Positions 52,737 through 63,740 of a stretch of 64,000 nt of DNA are shown in pieces. This stretch comes from Pseudobdellovibrionaceae bacterium (lineage in GTDB: Bacteria; Bdellovibrionota; Bdellovibrionia; Bdellovibrionales; Bdellovibrionaceae): NCBI GenBank assembly GCA_947449255.1, contig CANFQX010000014.1:36093-100092 (forward strand), in the 5' to 3' direction. Below the pieces are notes generated by a model. It saw only the letters and a program-made list of their open reading frames with translations. It searched no databases and was not told where the DNA came from. The first letter of the stretch is position 1. The number at the start of each line of letters is the position of its first letter. Both the position numbers and the translations under genes were made by a program.

Positions 52737-54329
52737 ATGAAGTTTATATTTGTCTTGGAAGATGACCTCCGCTTTCAAAATGATCTCTACGAGGCCCTAA
52801 AAGCAATAGATCCTAAGCTTCATATTCGGTTCTTTAAAGCCCTTGCTGATTTTCATGACTGGCTAAAAATTGCTGCACATGAAGGACCACTTGCCCTAGC
52901 AAAAGGTGGGGAACCCTTTCACCTAGATACATCCCCCCCTGTGGCGCCTGCGGCTAATCATGAGTTAAAATTGGTCATTTCAAAAGATGAATTCTTGGGA
53001 ACCCGAAATCTCAACCTAGTTCGCAGAGCAAGAGATTTTTTTATACGAAGAAAAATCTGCACAGCAGAGGACCCGACAGCACTTATTTTAACATCCTTTG
53101 ATAACCCTTCATTTGATATTAAAATGGCTCAGGATAGGATTATTAATAATGTCATATTTAAGCCGTTTGATTCATTGATTTTAAAGCAAGATTTAGAATA
53201 TGGAATCATAGGTCGACATCCGATCAAGGACAGCACGACCGTCGCCTCTTTTAAAGTCAATGCTACAATTGAAATGCTTAAAGAAGCGCCCATCCAATCT
53301 TTGTCTGAAATTGGATTCACTACGATCAATAATGCCGAAATTCAAATTGGGGCCCTTTCAAAATACTACAGTCAATTGTTTGAGGCTGAAAATAAAAAAA
53401 GTATGTTTGCAACTTGCTACTCTTGCAGGCAACTTTCTGAGCATGAGTTTTCATGTGAATTCCATTTTTTTGCAGCTGAAAATCCACAAATCACCCAAAT
53501 TCGAAGGCAACTCCTTACTGATAAATCTCATACCCTTGAAGAGATTCAGAACAGCCAGGATGTGCAGGCGCGAGTTCTTATTGTTGATGAAACGGGCCCT
53601 GCAGGATTAGATCTCAAAGTTTTTATATCTGAAAGATTTTCTAACTCTGAAGTCTACTTTTACACAAGCTTTGCGCAACTTGTTTCAGATTTAAATGACA
53701 AAGACACTCCCCATCGACAAACCTTACCAAGACAAATTGACTATATATTTGCCCATTATGATGTTTTTTCACTGGAGAAAGATAAACGCTGGGCTCAGAT
53801 ATGTGAGCACCTTAAGGCGCGTAATGACAACCCCTTTGAGGTCACTGGCGATCCCGACTTATTTCTATTTTCTCAATACAAATTATCAAATGATGAAGCC
53901 AGTACCCTTACTCCCTGGTGCAAGGAGCTTTTTTTCACTCCTTTTGATAAACTCTATATTTCAAAAAAACTAACAAATGATTTTAAAAATTTTAACAACA
54001 AAAACTCTATTACAATTGCCAGTCGCAGCGAAAATTCAAAAATTAAAATTGCGAACCCCGTAGACATCATTCAGATTTCTGAAGCGGGGCTAGTGATGAA
54101 ATACTATCGCACGATTAGCATTGGAGCTTTTCGCGAATTTATGCTTTGGCGTCCAAATGAAACAGTCACTCCGGAGATCATAGCCACAGTCAACTTCCAT
54201 GAGGAAAGCACTGGCTCAGAAGAACAATGTCTAAATCATTTCGTATTTTTTGGAATGAAAGATGTCTATCTAAAACATATCCGTCTTTGGTTAAGGGACC
54301 TCTACATCAAACAAAAAGAATCGGCATAA
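52737..54329 (+). CDS. Tandem receiver-like / PilZ-like protein of unknown function
   Basis: 530 residues without signal peptide, apparently two copies of one two-domain unit. Residues 1-155: receiver-like fold (FVLEDDLRF, ALILTSF, VIFKPFDSL with the conserved Lys K142). Residues about 165-262: beta-rich domain with SLSEIGF. Residues 278-410: second receiver-like fold (RVLIVDETG, ELFFTPFDKL, Lys replaced by T401). Residues about 423-525: second beta-rich domain with QISEAGL. The x-S-x-x-G forms recall the D/N-x-S-x-x-G of PilZ c-di-GMP domains, but the D/N is missing and no RxxxR is clear. Phospho-acceptor Asp are also uncertain. Assignment by pattern only. Confidence 0.72.
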   Translation: MKFIFVLEDDLRFQNDLYEALKAIDPKLHIRFFKALADFHDWLKIAAHEGPLALAKGGEPFHLDTSPPVAPAANHELKLVISKDEFLGTRNLNLVRRARDFFIRRKICTAEDPTALILTSFDNPSFDIKMAQDRIINNVIFKPFDSLILKQDLEYGIIGRHPIKDSTTVASFKVNATIEMLKEAPIQSLSEIGFTTINNAEIQIGALSKYYSQLFEAENKKSMFATCYSCRQLSEHEFSCEFHFFAAENPQITQIRRQLLTDKSHTLEEIQNSQDVQARVLIVDETGPAGLDLKVFISERFSNSEVYFYTSFAQLVSDLNDKDTPHRQTLPRQIDYIFAHYDVFSLEKDKRWAQICEHLKARNDNPFEVTGDPDLFLFSQYKLSNDEASTLTPWCKELFFTPFDKLYISKKLTNDFKNFNNKNSITIASRSENSKIKIANPVDIIQISEAGLVMKYYRTISIGAFREFMLWRPNETVTPEIIATVNFHEESTGSEEQCLNHFVFFGMKDVYLKHIRLWLRDLYIKQKESA

Positions 54330-54350
54330 CATCGTTATCTAAATCAATAC

Positions 54351-54517
54351 AAAGTGGCCCCTTAGATTGTTGAAGGCGCTTTTTTTACAGCTGTCCTCGG
54401 TGTTAGCTCGTCTAGCAATCCTGTGCAGCTTTCCTCAAGCGCATCCTACGCTTGAGGCCAATGGAGATAAGGACTGCACTAGCTCGAGATTTTTTTCAAA
54501 ATCTAACCGGCCACTTT
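54351..54517. repeat. Dispersed structured repeat, copy 2 (about 167 bp)
   Basis: Same element as 23415-23575. Its ends pair as AAAGTGGCC-cc-TTAGATT-g-TTGAA against the complement of 54495-54517, with one CC/GG mismatch block and one bulge. The inner hairpin is CTCAAGCG / CGCTTGAG (54434-54456). Where it differs from copy 1 both strands of the stems usually change together. It lies between convergent genes (stop 54329, stop 54531), again without coding frame. Confidence 0.82.
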
Positions 54518-54530
54518 AAATGCAATCTAG

Positions 54531-55106
54531 CTATGCGATAGGCCGAACTTTTTGAGTTGCTTCGAAAATTTCAAAGTACTCTTTTGCTAAAATACTCATT
54601 AAATCATTTGCAACTTTTTTTGGATCTAACATGAGGTCTTGAAGGCTCAAAGTTTTTACTGGAGTTCCATCGTTAGTAATATTCATTGCAAAATGAATCA
54701 TAACTGAAACTGGTGATTTTGTGGCGATACTAATGCTCAATTTTTGATCATCCAAAAAAATATCATCGCCAAATCTATTCAAGATCTTTTCTTGCCCTTG
54801 CAGCAGGGAACTTGCTGCATCTTGCAAGTAATCTCTGACTATCGATGCAAATAAGCGTTGCAACACGACTCCACTAAAAAGACCTCGATCAAATACTTCA
54901 ATAATAAAATGAAGCATTTCATTCCCTTCAATTTTTGCCATCGCTAACAGATCTTCTCCATCAACCATGTGAGAAAAAGGAATATTGCATGGCCCTCTCC
55001 AGGCTACAACAGAAGTGCCCAACACTCCGTGCTCTAAATAGGCAAATAAAGATCGCAGCTGACTTCCATCATAGACAAATTGCTTATCGATAAACAGTGC
55101 TTTCAA
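54531..55106 (-). CDS. DUF366 family protein
   Basis: 191 residues, soluble. The opening LFIDKQFVYDGSQLRSLFAYLEHG, then SVVAWRGPCNIPFSHMVDGEDLLA and LHFIIEVFDRGLFSGVVLQRLFASIVRDYL, match DUF366. This family has no established function but is found beside queuosine genes; here it starts 29 bases behind queC on the same strand. That neighbourhood suggests a role in the deazaguanine pathway, which remains inference. Confidence 0.85.
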   Translation of the reverse strand: MKALFIDKQFVYDGSQLRSLFAYLEHGVLGTSVVAWRGPCNIPFSHMVDGEDLLAMAKIEGNEMLHFIIEVFDRGLFSGVVLQRLFASIVRDYLQDAASSLLQGQEKILNRFGDDIFLDDQKLSISIATKSPVSVMIHFAMNITNDGTPVKTLSLQDLMLDPKKVANDLMSILAKEYFEIFEATQKVRPIA

Positions 55107-55135
55107 CTGGAATCCCCCAAGGCTATTTCAAAATA

Positions 55136-55846
55136 CTAATTATTTTTAACTAAGTGTTCGACTGAAACTTTTGCAGAATGAAAAGCCCTCAGCGCCCGCT
55201 GGCAAGATTCGCATTGCCCGCACCACTTTTCACCTGAAAAATAACAAGGCCAGACCAGTTCCCAAGGAACTTTCAACCCTTGCCCCAACCGCACGATATC
55301 AGGCTTTCGTAAATGGGCGGTAAAACACCCAACACTGACTTTATTTGCAGTAGAATAAGAAAGGGATTTTGTTATCTGCTCTAGAAACTCTCTTGAATTG
55401 TCAGGAAAAGTTATGGCCTCTTCGGCGTTAAAACCAGGCATAACAGCATCAGCATTCATAGCTTCAGCAAAGGCCGCCGCAATATTGATAAATATTCCGT
55501 TGCGATTGGGCACCCAGACTGATTTAGCTGTGTCAGTGGACTTTTCAAAGTTATCTATTTCAACGTCAACTCCTGTCGGAATGACTTGATCCTCAGCAAG
55601 CAAGGATGATTTATTAAATTCCTTAAACCAGGTGACATCCATGACCCTATGTGGAATTCCCAGATAGGCAGCAATTTTTGCTGAGTGCTCTAACTCTTTC
55701 GTCGCTGCTTTTTGACCGTAGTTAAATGTTAAGGCCAAGACAACTTCATGATGATGTTTCATGGCTTCAAAAATATTGACAGTTGAATCCAACCCTGAGG
55801 ACAGCAGAGCAACCACTTTTTTAGTATTTTTTTTAACTTCAGCCAT
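55136..55846 (-). CDS. queC: QueC, 7-cyano-7-deazaguanine (preQ0) synthase
   Basis: QueC converts 7-carboxy-7-deazaguanine and ammonia to preQ0 with ATP. 236 residues: PP-loop ALLSSGLDST (the more common form is SGGLDS), FNYGQKA, NRNGIFINIAAAFAEAM, DNSREFLEQI, and the zinc site CYFSGEKWCGQCESC at about 205-219. All expected parts are present. The start overlaps the end of recJ by 8 bases. queD and queE are not in the window; queA and tgt are 5 kb away on the same strand. Confidence 0.95.
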   Translation of the reverse strand: MAEVKKNTKKVVALLSSGLDSTVNIFEAMKHHHEVVLALTFNYGQKAATKELEHSAKIAAYLGIPHRVMDVTWFKEFNKSSLLAEDQVIPTGVDVEIDNFEKSTDTAKSVWVPNRNGIFINIAAAFAEAMNADAVMPGFNAEEAITFPDNSREFLEQITKSLSYSTANKVSVGCFTAHLRKPDIVRLGQGLKVPWELVWPCYFSGEKWCGQCESCQRALRAFHSAKVSVEHLVKNN

Positions 55847-57662
55847 TTGTAGCCCTCAAATCACGGATAAGGATCTGGATAGTTTTCTGCCCAGCGAAAT
55901 AATTCCACTGCAACTCTCCAAGCACATCATAAAAACCTGGCACTTCAACTAACGAATTCAGCTGTCTCGGAGTTGGAGAAAAAAGAAGCGCTTCCATGGA
56001 TCCACTTCCATCACTATCACTATCACTGAGCTTTAAACGCAAATGTCCACCCTTGAGCTCCCTCCGAGACACAACCTCAACATTTCTAAAATATATCAAT
56101 GGAATTACAAACCCTACGCCGAAGGGTCCTACAAAGTCATACCACTTCATCAAACCGTCGCTAACTTCAGCTAACTTAGCTTCAATATCATAAAATATTT
56201 GTACAGGTTTTGGCTTTTCTCTCAGATCTGAAAAATGAATCGCCAATTGATCAATCACTTTTTGAGTTTTAGTTTCAGCAAATTCAAATCCCGCAGCTGC
56301 CGAGTGACCACCGAAGCGATTCATATACTCATTAGCAGATCCTAGGGCTTCAACAAGACAAGCTTCTTGTCCACTAGGAAGCCTACCACTACCAACAATC
56401 ATCCCATCCTCACCAAGAGCCCCAACAAAAGCTGGCTGGTTAAAAGATTGGCTCAATTTTGTAGCAATCAAACCCACTATGCCGCGATGAAAATTTTTAG
56501 AAACTACAAAGACGAAATCCTTATGGGTCCACTCTTTCAAAATTTCCTGAGCTTCAACTTCAGCATCACTTTGAAGCTGAACACGAGTGGAGTTGTTCTT
56601 CATCACTTGACGAACCATATCCAGAGCATACAATTCATCTTCCAGTAAAAAGATATCGACTGGCAAAATTCCCGATTCCATTCTTGATAAAGCATTAAGC
56701 TTTGGTGCAAATCGAATGGCCACATCTTGACTCGTCAGCGGACGACCAGTTAACCCCAACTCTTCTAGTAAAGCTCGCAAACCCGCTTTTTTAGTTTCAG
56801 CCAGCTTAATCAATCCATGTTTTACGAGCACACGATTATCATCAATCAATGGCACCATATCAGTCAGTGTGCCGATGGTGAAATAATCTAAGACTTCTTT
56901 TAAATCCCATGAGCTTTTGGGAAGATCTGCATGATCATGAAAGTATCGCTTTAACCCTCGCAAAAGGTAGAACGCGACACCAGCACCACAAAGGTAACCT
57001 AACCCAGATTCACAATGTCCTTTATTAGGATTTATAACGACAAAAGCCTTCGGTATTGTTTCAACGGGAAGATGATGATCTGTTAAAATGACATCAATGC
57101 CCAGAGACTGGGCTCTCTCCACTGCTGAATGTGCTGTAATTCCCACATCAACGGTAATTATCAGGCTGACTCCTTGAGATTTCAATTCCTCTACAGCTTC
57201 AACATGAAATCCATAGCCCTCAGATAGTCGCTTTGGTTGATAATGAAAAATTTCAGGAAAACCTAAAGCCAACATTCCCGTTTTAAGTAAGGCTAATCCC
57301 GATGTGCCATCCAAATCGAAATCCGCATAAATACAAATTTTTTCGTTGTCCAAAAACGCCCGCCCAAGCCTAACTAAGGCTTCAGCCATACCATTTAGAC
57401 TTAAAGGATCTTTGAGATCAGCAAGCTTAGGAAACAGCAACTTATCGACTTGCTTAGATTCAGAAAAGCCGCGAACGGCAAGTAATTTTCCAATGAGATC
57501 AGGAAATTGGCTTTCAGAAGCCGGTTTATCGAAAAAGAAATTATTTTTTATACCTTGCGGAGGAGCTTCCCCCTCCCCGGATATCTCACGTAGCTTCCAC
57601 GATGGATTCACTGAAACCTCAATTTTAAAGTTCAATGAAATGGAACGCCACATCTCACTCAT
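55839..57662 (-). CDS. recJ: RecJ, single-strand-specific 5'-3' exonuclease
   Basis: RecJ works in recombination, mismatch and base-excision repair. 607 residues. DHH motifs are seen: ADFDLDGTSGLALL (I), TVDVGITAHSAV (II), LTDHHLPVETIP (III, DHH) and NPNKG; the DHHA1 part has SGRLPSG and FGGHSAAAGFEF. Near the C-end lies a Ser-Asp repeat (LSDSDSDGSGS), coded by a short ACTATC tandem repeat on the plus strand at about 56008-56028. The gene overlaps queC by 8 bases and begins 32 bases behind secF. Confidence 0.95.
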   Translation of the reverse strand: MSEMWRSISLNFKIEVSVNPSWKLREISGEGEAPPQGIKNNFFFDKPASESQFPDLIGKLLAVRGFSESKQVDKLLFPKLADLKDPLSLNGMAEALVRLGRAFLDNEKICIYADFDLDGTSGLALLKTGMLALGFPEIFHYQPKRLSEGYGFHVEAVEELKSQGVSLIITVDVGITAHSAVERAQSLGIDVILTDHHLPVETIPKAFVVINPNKGHCESGLGYLCGAGVAFYLLRGLKRYFHDHADLPKSSWDLKEVLDYFTIGTLTDMVPLIDDNRVLVKHGLIKLAETKKAGLRALLEELGLTGRPLTSQDVAIRFAPKLNALSRMESGILPVDIFLLEDELYALDMVRQVMKNNSTRVQLQSDAEVEAQEILKEWTHKDFVFVVSKNFHRGIVGLIATKLSQSFNQPAFVGALGEDGMIVGSGRLPSGQEACLVEALGSANEYMNRFGGHSAAAGFEFAETKTQKVIDQLAIHFSDLREKPKPVQIFYDIEAKLAEVSDGLMKWYDFVGPFGVGFVIPLIYFRNVEVVSRRELKGGHLRLKLSDSDSDGSGSMEALLFSPTPRQLNSLVEVPGFYDVLGELQWNYFAGQKTIQILIRDLRATNG

Positions 57663-57694
57663 TAAATGTCACCCAAGAAAACTCACTAAAATAA

Positions 57695-58633
57695 CTAAGC
57701 AGCCTTCTTGGCAGTCAATTTATCCATCAAAAGTACGATTGGCGCCGCAACATAAATTGAAGAATAGGTACCAAATATGATTCCAATACAAATTGCAAAT
57801 GCAATATCAGAAACGGTGCCGCCAGAAAACAAAAATAAGCATAAAGCTGATGTAAAAACAGTCCCTGAAGTGATCAACGTCCTGTGAAGCATATCATTGA
57901 TGGCCCGATTGATAATAAACCGATATCCTTTTTCATGGAAAGCCGAGTCCGTCTCACGAATCCGGTCAAAAACGACAATCGTGTCATTCAAAGAATACCC
58001 GATCAAGGTCAGAATTGCCGCAAGTATAGGAACATTTACTTCTTTACCAACCAGGACAAAAATACCTAAAGTGATGACAGCATCATGAAATAAACAAAAT
58101 ACTGCACCAGGTGCATATTTATAGTCAAAACGTAAGCCCACATAAATAAGGATAACCAATAAACAATAGAATACTGCTAACAATCCATTCCGCTTAAGTT
58201 CAGCGCCAACCTGAGGTCCTACCGTATCAATACGGCGAATTTCAGGAGCATTGGCCGCAAACTTAGCAGTAATGATATCTTTAATTTTTGCGATGTCTTT
58301 ATTTAAGATATCGTTGGTTTCTTTGTCATTGGCTCCCGTCTTACCTTGAAAGCGAATGATAAATTCGTTCCCTTCACCAAAAGACTGAACGCCCACTTCA
58401 CCCAACTGCAAATCATCCACAGATTTGCGAACCTGGTCAATTGTTACACTTTTATCAAAGCGAACCTGAAACTCAGTTCCGCCTTTAAAATCAATACCAT
58501 AGCTTATTCCATGAATAGCCAAATAGATAAAAGATAAGATCACAAGAATTGCTGAAAACCCTGTGAAAAAATTCACTTTGCCTACGAAATCGTATTTTCC
58601 GGCTGACTCACTTATATTTTGTTTTGTTGCCAT
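57695..58633 (-). CDS. secF: SecF, protein translocase subunit
   Basis: SecF with SecD uses the proton motive force to complete protein export. 312 residues, six membrane helices: first helix about 19-38, then the periplasmic P1 domain (GIDFKGGTEFQVRF is the conserved beginning), and the block GYSLNDTIVVFDRIRE with the proton-path Asp/Arg, followed by TLITSGTVFTSALCLFLFSGG. The frame starts at 58645, but the ATG at 58633 with GGTG upstream is preferred. Last gene of queA-tgt-yajC-secD-secF. Confidence 0.95.
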   Translation of the reverse strand: MATKQNISESAGKYDFVGKVNFFTGFSAILVILSFIYLAIHGISYGIDFKGGTEFQVRFDKSVTIDQVRKSVDDLQLGEVGVQSFGEGNEFIIRFQGKTGANDKETNDILNKDIAKIKDIITAKFAANAPEIRRIDTVGPQVGAELKRNGLLAVFYCLLVILIYVGLRFDYKYAPGAVFCLFHDAVITLGIFVLVGKEVNVPILAAILTLIGYSLNDTIVVFDRIRETDSAFHEKGYRFIINRAINDMLHRTLITSGTVFTSALCLFLFSGGTVSDIAFAICIGIIFGTYSSIYVAAPIVLLMDKLTAKKAA

Positions 58634-58650
58634 TTTTGCACCCATTCAAA

Positions 58651-60345
58651 TTAAATAGATAACTTCTTAATATTAAATTTAACAATCAATTGATCCACAA
58701 TCACTTTTGAAACAAAAACGTTTGCAAAAAGTGTTGTCAGAATACCAATCAATAAATTCACAGCGAAACCACGAACGGGTCCTGTTCCAAAATATAAAAG
58801 CACAACAGCCGTAGCTGCAGTAGTTACATTGGAATCAATGATTGCTGACATCGCCCGGCTGTATCCATCTGAAATGGCAGACTTTAGACTATGGCCCATC
58901 GCCAACTCTTCTTTGATACGCTCATTGATCAGCACATTTGCATCAACCGCAAAACCGACTGTTAGCGCAATGGCAGCAATTCCAGGCAAAGTTAATGTCG
59001 CACCAAAACTAGTTAACAATGCAAAGACTCCCAAAATGTTGATCATTAACGAAACATTCGCAATAACGCCCATTCCTTTGTAATACAAAAGCATGAATAG
59101 AATAATCAAAATAGCGCCAATATAGGCTCCCATTTTTGCTTTTTTGATTGAATCGGCACCCAATGTTGGACCAACACGTCGTTCTTCTAGTTGTTCCAAA
59201 GAAGCAGGCAAGGCTCCAGCTCTCAATGCAGTAGAAATCATTTTTGCTTCATCCATCATCTGGTTGCGATCTCTTCCGCCTCCCAATGAAATGACTGCTT
59301 GTCCACCAGAAATTCGATCACGTATATTTGGTGCAGACTTGACGACTTTATCAAGCACGATAGCCATCTGCTTTCCAACATTATTCCCAGTTAAATCGGC
59401 AAATTTAACAGCCCCGGCTGTGTTAAAATGCAATGAAACTTGTGGTCCGCCGTATTGGTCATAGCCTACGAAGGCATCATCTAAGGCCCCACCACTTAGA
59501 TCCGTATCCGTCCTTAAAAGGAATGGCATAGCCCCAAGCTCCATAGTCGCTGCATTAGATGATTTTTCAAAATATACTACGGTTTTCTCTGGCAGCTTGG
59601 CTTTTAAATCTGAATTGATCCTAGTGACATAATCAGAATACTTCATGCCGGCCATTTTATAATTGCCAGCTTTTTCTGCTTCTACAATCAAACCTTGCAA
59701 CTCCTGAGGAGTCTTCTCATGGGATAAAATCATGAAGTCTAATTTGGCAGTTGTATTAATTAATTGTTTGGCTTTTTCTGCATCTGCCATTCCTGGCAAT
59801 TGAATTAGAATCCGATTAGTGCCTTGTTGAGAAATTGAAGGCTCTGCAACACCAAACTCATCAATTCGATTACGAATGGTTTCAATCGCCTGCTGAATAA
59901 CTCGATTCTTATAATCATTTAAGTAAGAATCAAAATATCGAGCTGAGACACTATTGTCAGTTGATCCAACCGTTTGTAAGGTTGTACTGTAGTGCTCTGA
60001 AAGAAGTTTTTCTATTTTCTTTTTTTCATCTGGGGTCGCGACTGTAATGACAATCTCACCAGTTTCTGGCTTATCTGACTTCACAAGGGCACCTTCAACC
60101 TTATCCTTAGCAAGATCCGCCTTTATTGAAGTGATCATTCGTGTGGTGCTTTCTTTAACAACCCCATCAACATCTACCCCCATGACTAAGTGCAAGCCGC
60201 CTTGAATATCTAAGCCATAATTCATTCTTTGTTTTGATGGCCACCATGAGTTTTCACTAAACTTCACTATGTTTGGCATTGCCCATACAAGTGCCAAAAC
60301 TATACCTGCCGATGCGCTAAATGTTCTCCAACGAAGTCCTTCCAT
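58651..60345 (-). CDS. secD: SecD, protein translocase subunit
   Basis: 564 residues. N-terminal helix (about 9-27), then YGLDIQGGLHLVMGVD, the P1 domain with the IRNRIDEFGVAEPSISQQG signature and RILIQLPGM, and the six-helix membrane domain with LPASLEQLEERRVGPTLG and AVDANVLINERIKEEL (the conserved D that drives proton coupling). Length is typical of the shorter SecD type. It overlaps yajC by one base and precedes secF by 17. Confidence 0.96.
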   Translation of the reverse strand: MEGLRWRTFSASAGIVLALVWAMPNIVKFSENSWWPSKQRMNYGLDIQGGLHLVMGVDVDGVVKESTTRMITSIKADLAKDKVEGALVKSDKPETGEIVITVATPDEKKKIEKLLSEHYSTTLQTVGSTDNSVSARYFDSYLNDYKNRVIQQAIETIRNRIDEFGVAEPSISQQGTNRILIQLPGMADAEKAKQLINTTAKLDFMILSHEKTPQELQGLIVEAEKAGNYKMAGMKYSDYVTRINSDLKAKLPEKTVVYFEKSSNAATMELGAMPFLLRTDTDLSGGALDDAFVGYDQYGGPQVSLHFNTAGAVKFADLTGNNVGKQMAIVLDKVVKSAPNIRDRISGGQAVISLGGGRDRNQMMDEAKMISTALRAGALPASLEQLEERRVGPTLGADSIKKAKMGAYIGAILIILFMLLYYKGMGVIANVSLMINILGVFALLTSFGATLTLPGIAAIALTVGFAVDANVLINERIKEELAMGHSLKSAISDGYSRAMSAIIDSNVTTAATAVVLLYFGTGPVRGFAVNLLIGILTTLFANVFVSKVIVDQLIVKFNIKKLSI

Positions 60346-60689
60346 TATTTTTTTTCCTCTGCAGTAGCTGCTTTCTGAGTTGTTGCAATATGCGAGCGTA
60401 GAATCTTAATTTTTACACCATTGGCAATTTCAACGGTCAAGAATTGCTCGGATATATCTTCGATACGTCCTAAAATTCCAGACGATGTTACTACTTGATC
60501 CCCACGCTTGATTTCAGTGAGAAACTTCTGGTGTTCCTTTTGCCTTTTTGCTTGAGGCCGAATAATCAGAAAATAGAAGATGGCGAAGATGAAGATGAAT
60601 GGCAAAAACATTTCAATTGCAGAGGGTTGAGCGGCAGCCGGAGCTGTCGATTGTGCATACGCTGTGGATATAAAAAAACCAAAAAACAT
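60345..60689 (-). CDS. yajC: YajC, Sec translocase accessory subunit
   Basis: 114 residues with a hydrophobic N-terminus (about 3-13), a membrane segment (MFLPFIFIFAIFYFLIIRPQ, about 28-47) carrying the YajC signature FLIIRPQ..RQKEHQ, and a small cytoplasmic domain (KRGDQVVTSSGILGRI). A very strong GGAGGAATT ribosome site stands before the ATG, but it is one arm of a perfect 14-bp hairpin (60692-60743), so translation is probably controlled. One-base overlap with secD. Confidence 0.95.
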   Translation of the reverse strand: MFFGFFISTAYAQSTAPAAAQPSAIEMFLPFIFIFAIFYFLIIRPQAKRQKEHQKFLTEIKRGDQVVTSSGILGRIEDISEQFLTVEIANGVKIKILRSHIATTQKAATAEEKK

Positions 60690-60691
60690 TA

Positions 60692-60743
60692 ATTCCTCCT
60701 GATAAAGGTCACGCTAAAATTCAGCATTATTATCAGGAGGAAT
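60692..60743 (-). promoter_or_regulatory. yajC: Hairpin that sequesters the yajC ribosome binding site
   Basis: On the minus strand the mRNA reads ATTCCTCCTGATAA (60743-60730), a 24-base loop (60729-60706) and then TTATCAGGAGGAAT (60705-60692), three bases before the ATG. All 14 pairs are perfect and cover the complete Shine-Dalgarno GGAGG. It fills most of the 72-base gap between tgt and yajC. The anti-Shine-Dalgarno arm comes first, so it can fold as soon as the site is transcribed. Confidence 0.75.
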
Positions 60744-60761
60744 CAATAGTTAAGTCTAGCT

Positions 60762-62926
<2,165 letters not shown>

Positions 62927-62936
62927 TGAGAGATCT

Positions 62937-63638
62937 TTATTTCAACAATGATTTTGAAGCAACTTCTTTCCAATGCAATGCTTTTAAAGGAGCATCAGTG
63001 GCTATATAATCAATGCCAAATTGAGCCATTTTAATAAATGTTTCTTCATCATTTGCATTCCATACAGTGACAGACAAACCCGCAGCATGGCACTCAGTAA
63101 CCAGCTGAGCATCGATCCAATCGACATTGAGTGACAATCCCGAAGCCATTGCTGCAGCGGCAATATCTACTGGGTTAATCGGCAACCCATAAAAAAGACA
63201 ACCTGTATTCAACTGAGGATAAATCTCTTTAATAGTTTTAAGCCACCTATGATTAAAAGAAATCACCCTCAATTTCTCTTTTGGAAAATTCGATAACACC
63301 AACCCCAAATTCGTAAAATCACCTATAGATTTTATCTCCACTTGCACTTCTGCTCCTGCAGCCATAGTAAAATCAAGAACTTCTTCAAGCCTAGGCAAAG
63401 GCTCGCCTTCCTTGGTAAGAACCTGCGAAAGTTCTGACCAAGATTTCGCAGCTATAGAGCCGCTTGAAGTTGTCGTTCGATCTAAAGTATAATCATGGTG
63501 AACTACCCAAATACCGTCCTTACTTTGGTGGATGTCAAATTCCAGAGCCAAAATTCCTGCATTGATAGCCGCACGAAAAGATCGCATTGTATTTTCAGGA
63601 GCAGAATCTCTAGCTCCTCGATGACCCATTATTTTCAT
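62937..63638 (-). CDS. Glycerophosphodiester phosphodiesterase (GDPD family)
   Basis: 233 residues, cytoplasmic type (no signal peptide), like UgpQ. The catalytic pair is in MGHRGARDSAPENT (H-R and E), then ALEFDIHQSKDGIWVVHHDYTLDRTT (E, D, H that bind metal and act in catalysis). It splits glycerophosphodiesters to glycerol 3-phosphate and an alcohol. With queA 10 bases downstream it likely starts this operon. ATG at 63636-63638 with GGTGG upstream; a TTG precedes it. Confidence 0.92.
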   Translation of the reverse strand: MKIMGHRGARDSAPENTMRSFRAAINAGILALEFDIHQSKDGIWVVHHDYTLDRTTTSSGSIAAKSWSELSQVLTKEGEPLPRLEEVLDFTMAAGAEVQVEIKSIGDFTNLGLVLSNFPKEKLRVISFNHRWLKTIKEIYPQLNTGCLFYGLPINPVDIAAAAMASGLSLNVDWIDAQLVTECHAAGLSVTVWNANDEETFIKMAQFGIDYIATDAPLKALHWKEVASKSLLK

Positions 63639-63740
63639 CAAACCACCTGAGCTACTCGATATGTTATTAATAGAAAGCTGAATAAATATCCTGAATTGAG
63701 CATGCGCAATAATATCTTAAACTGCCAAAAGAGAAGATTA

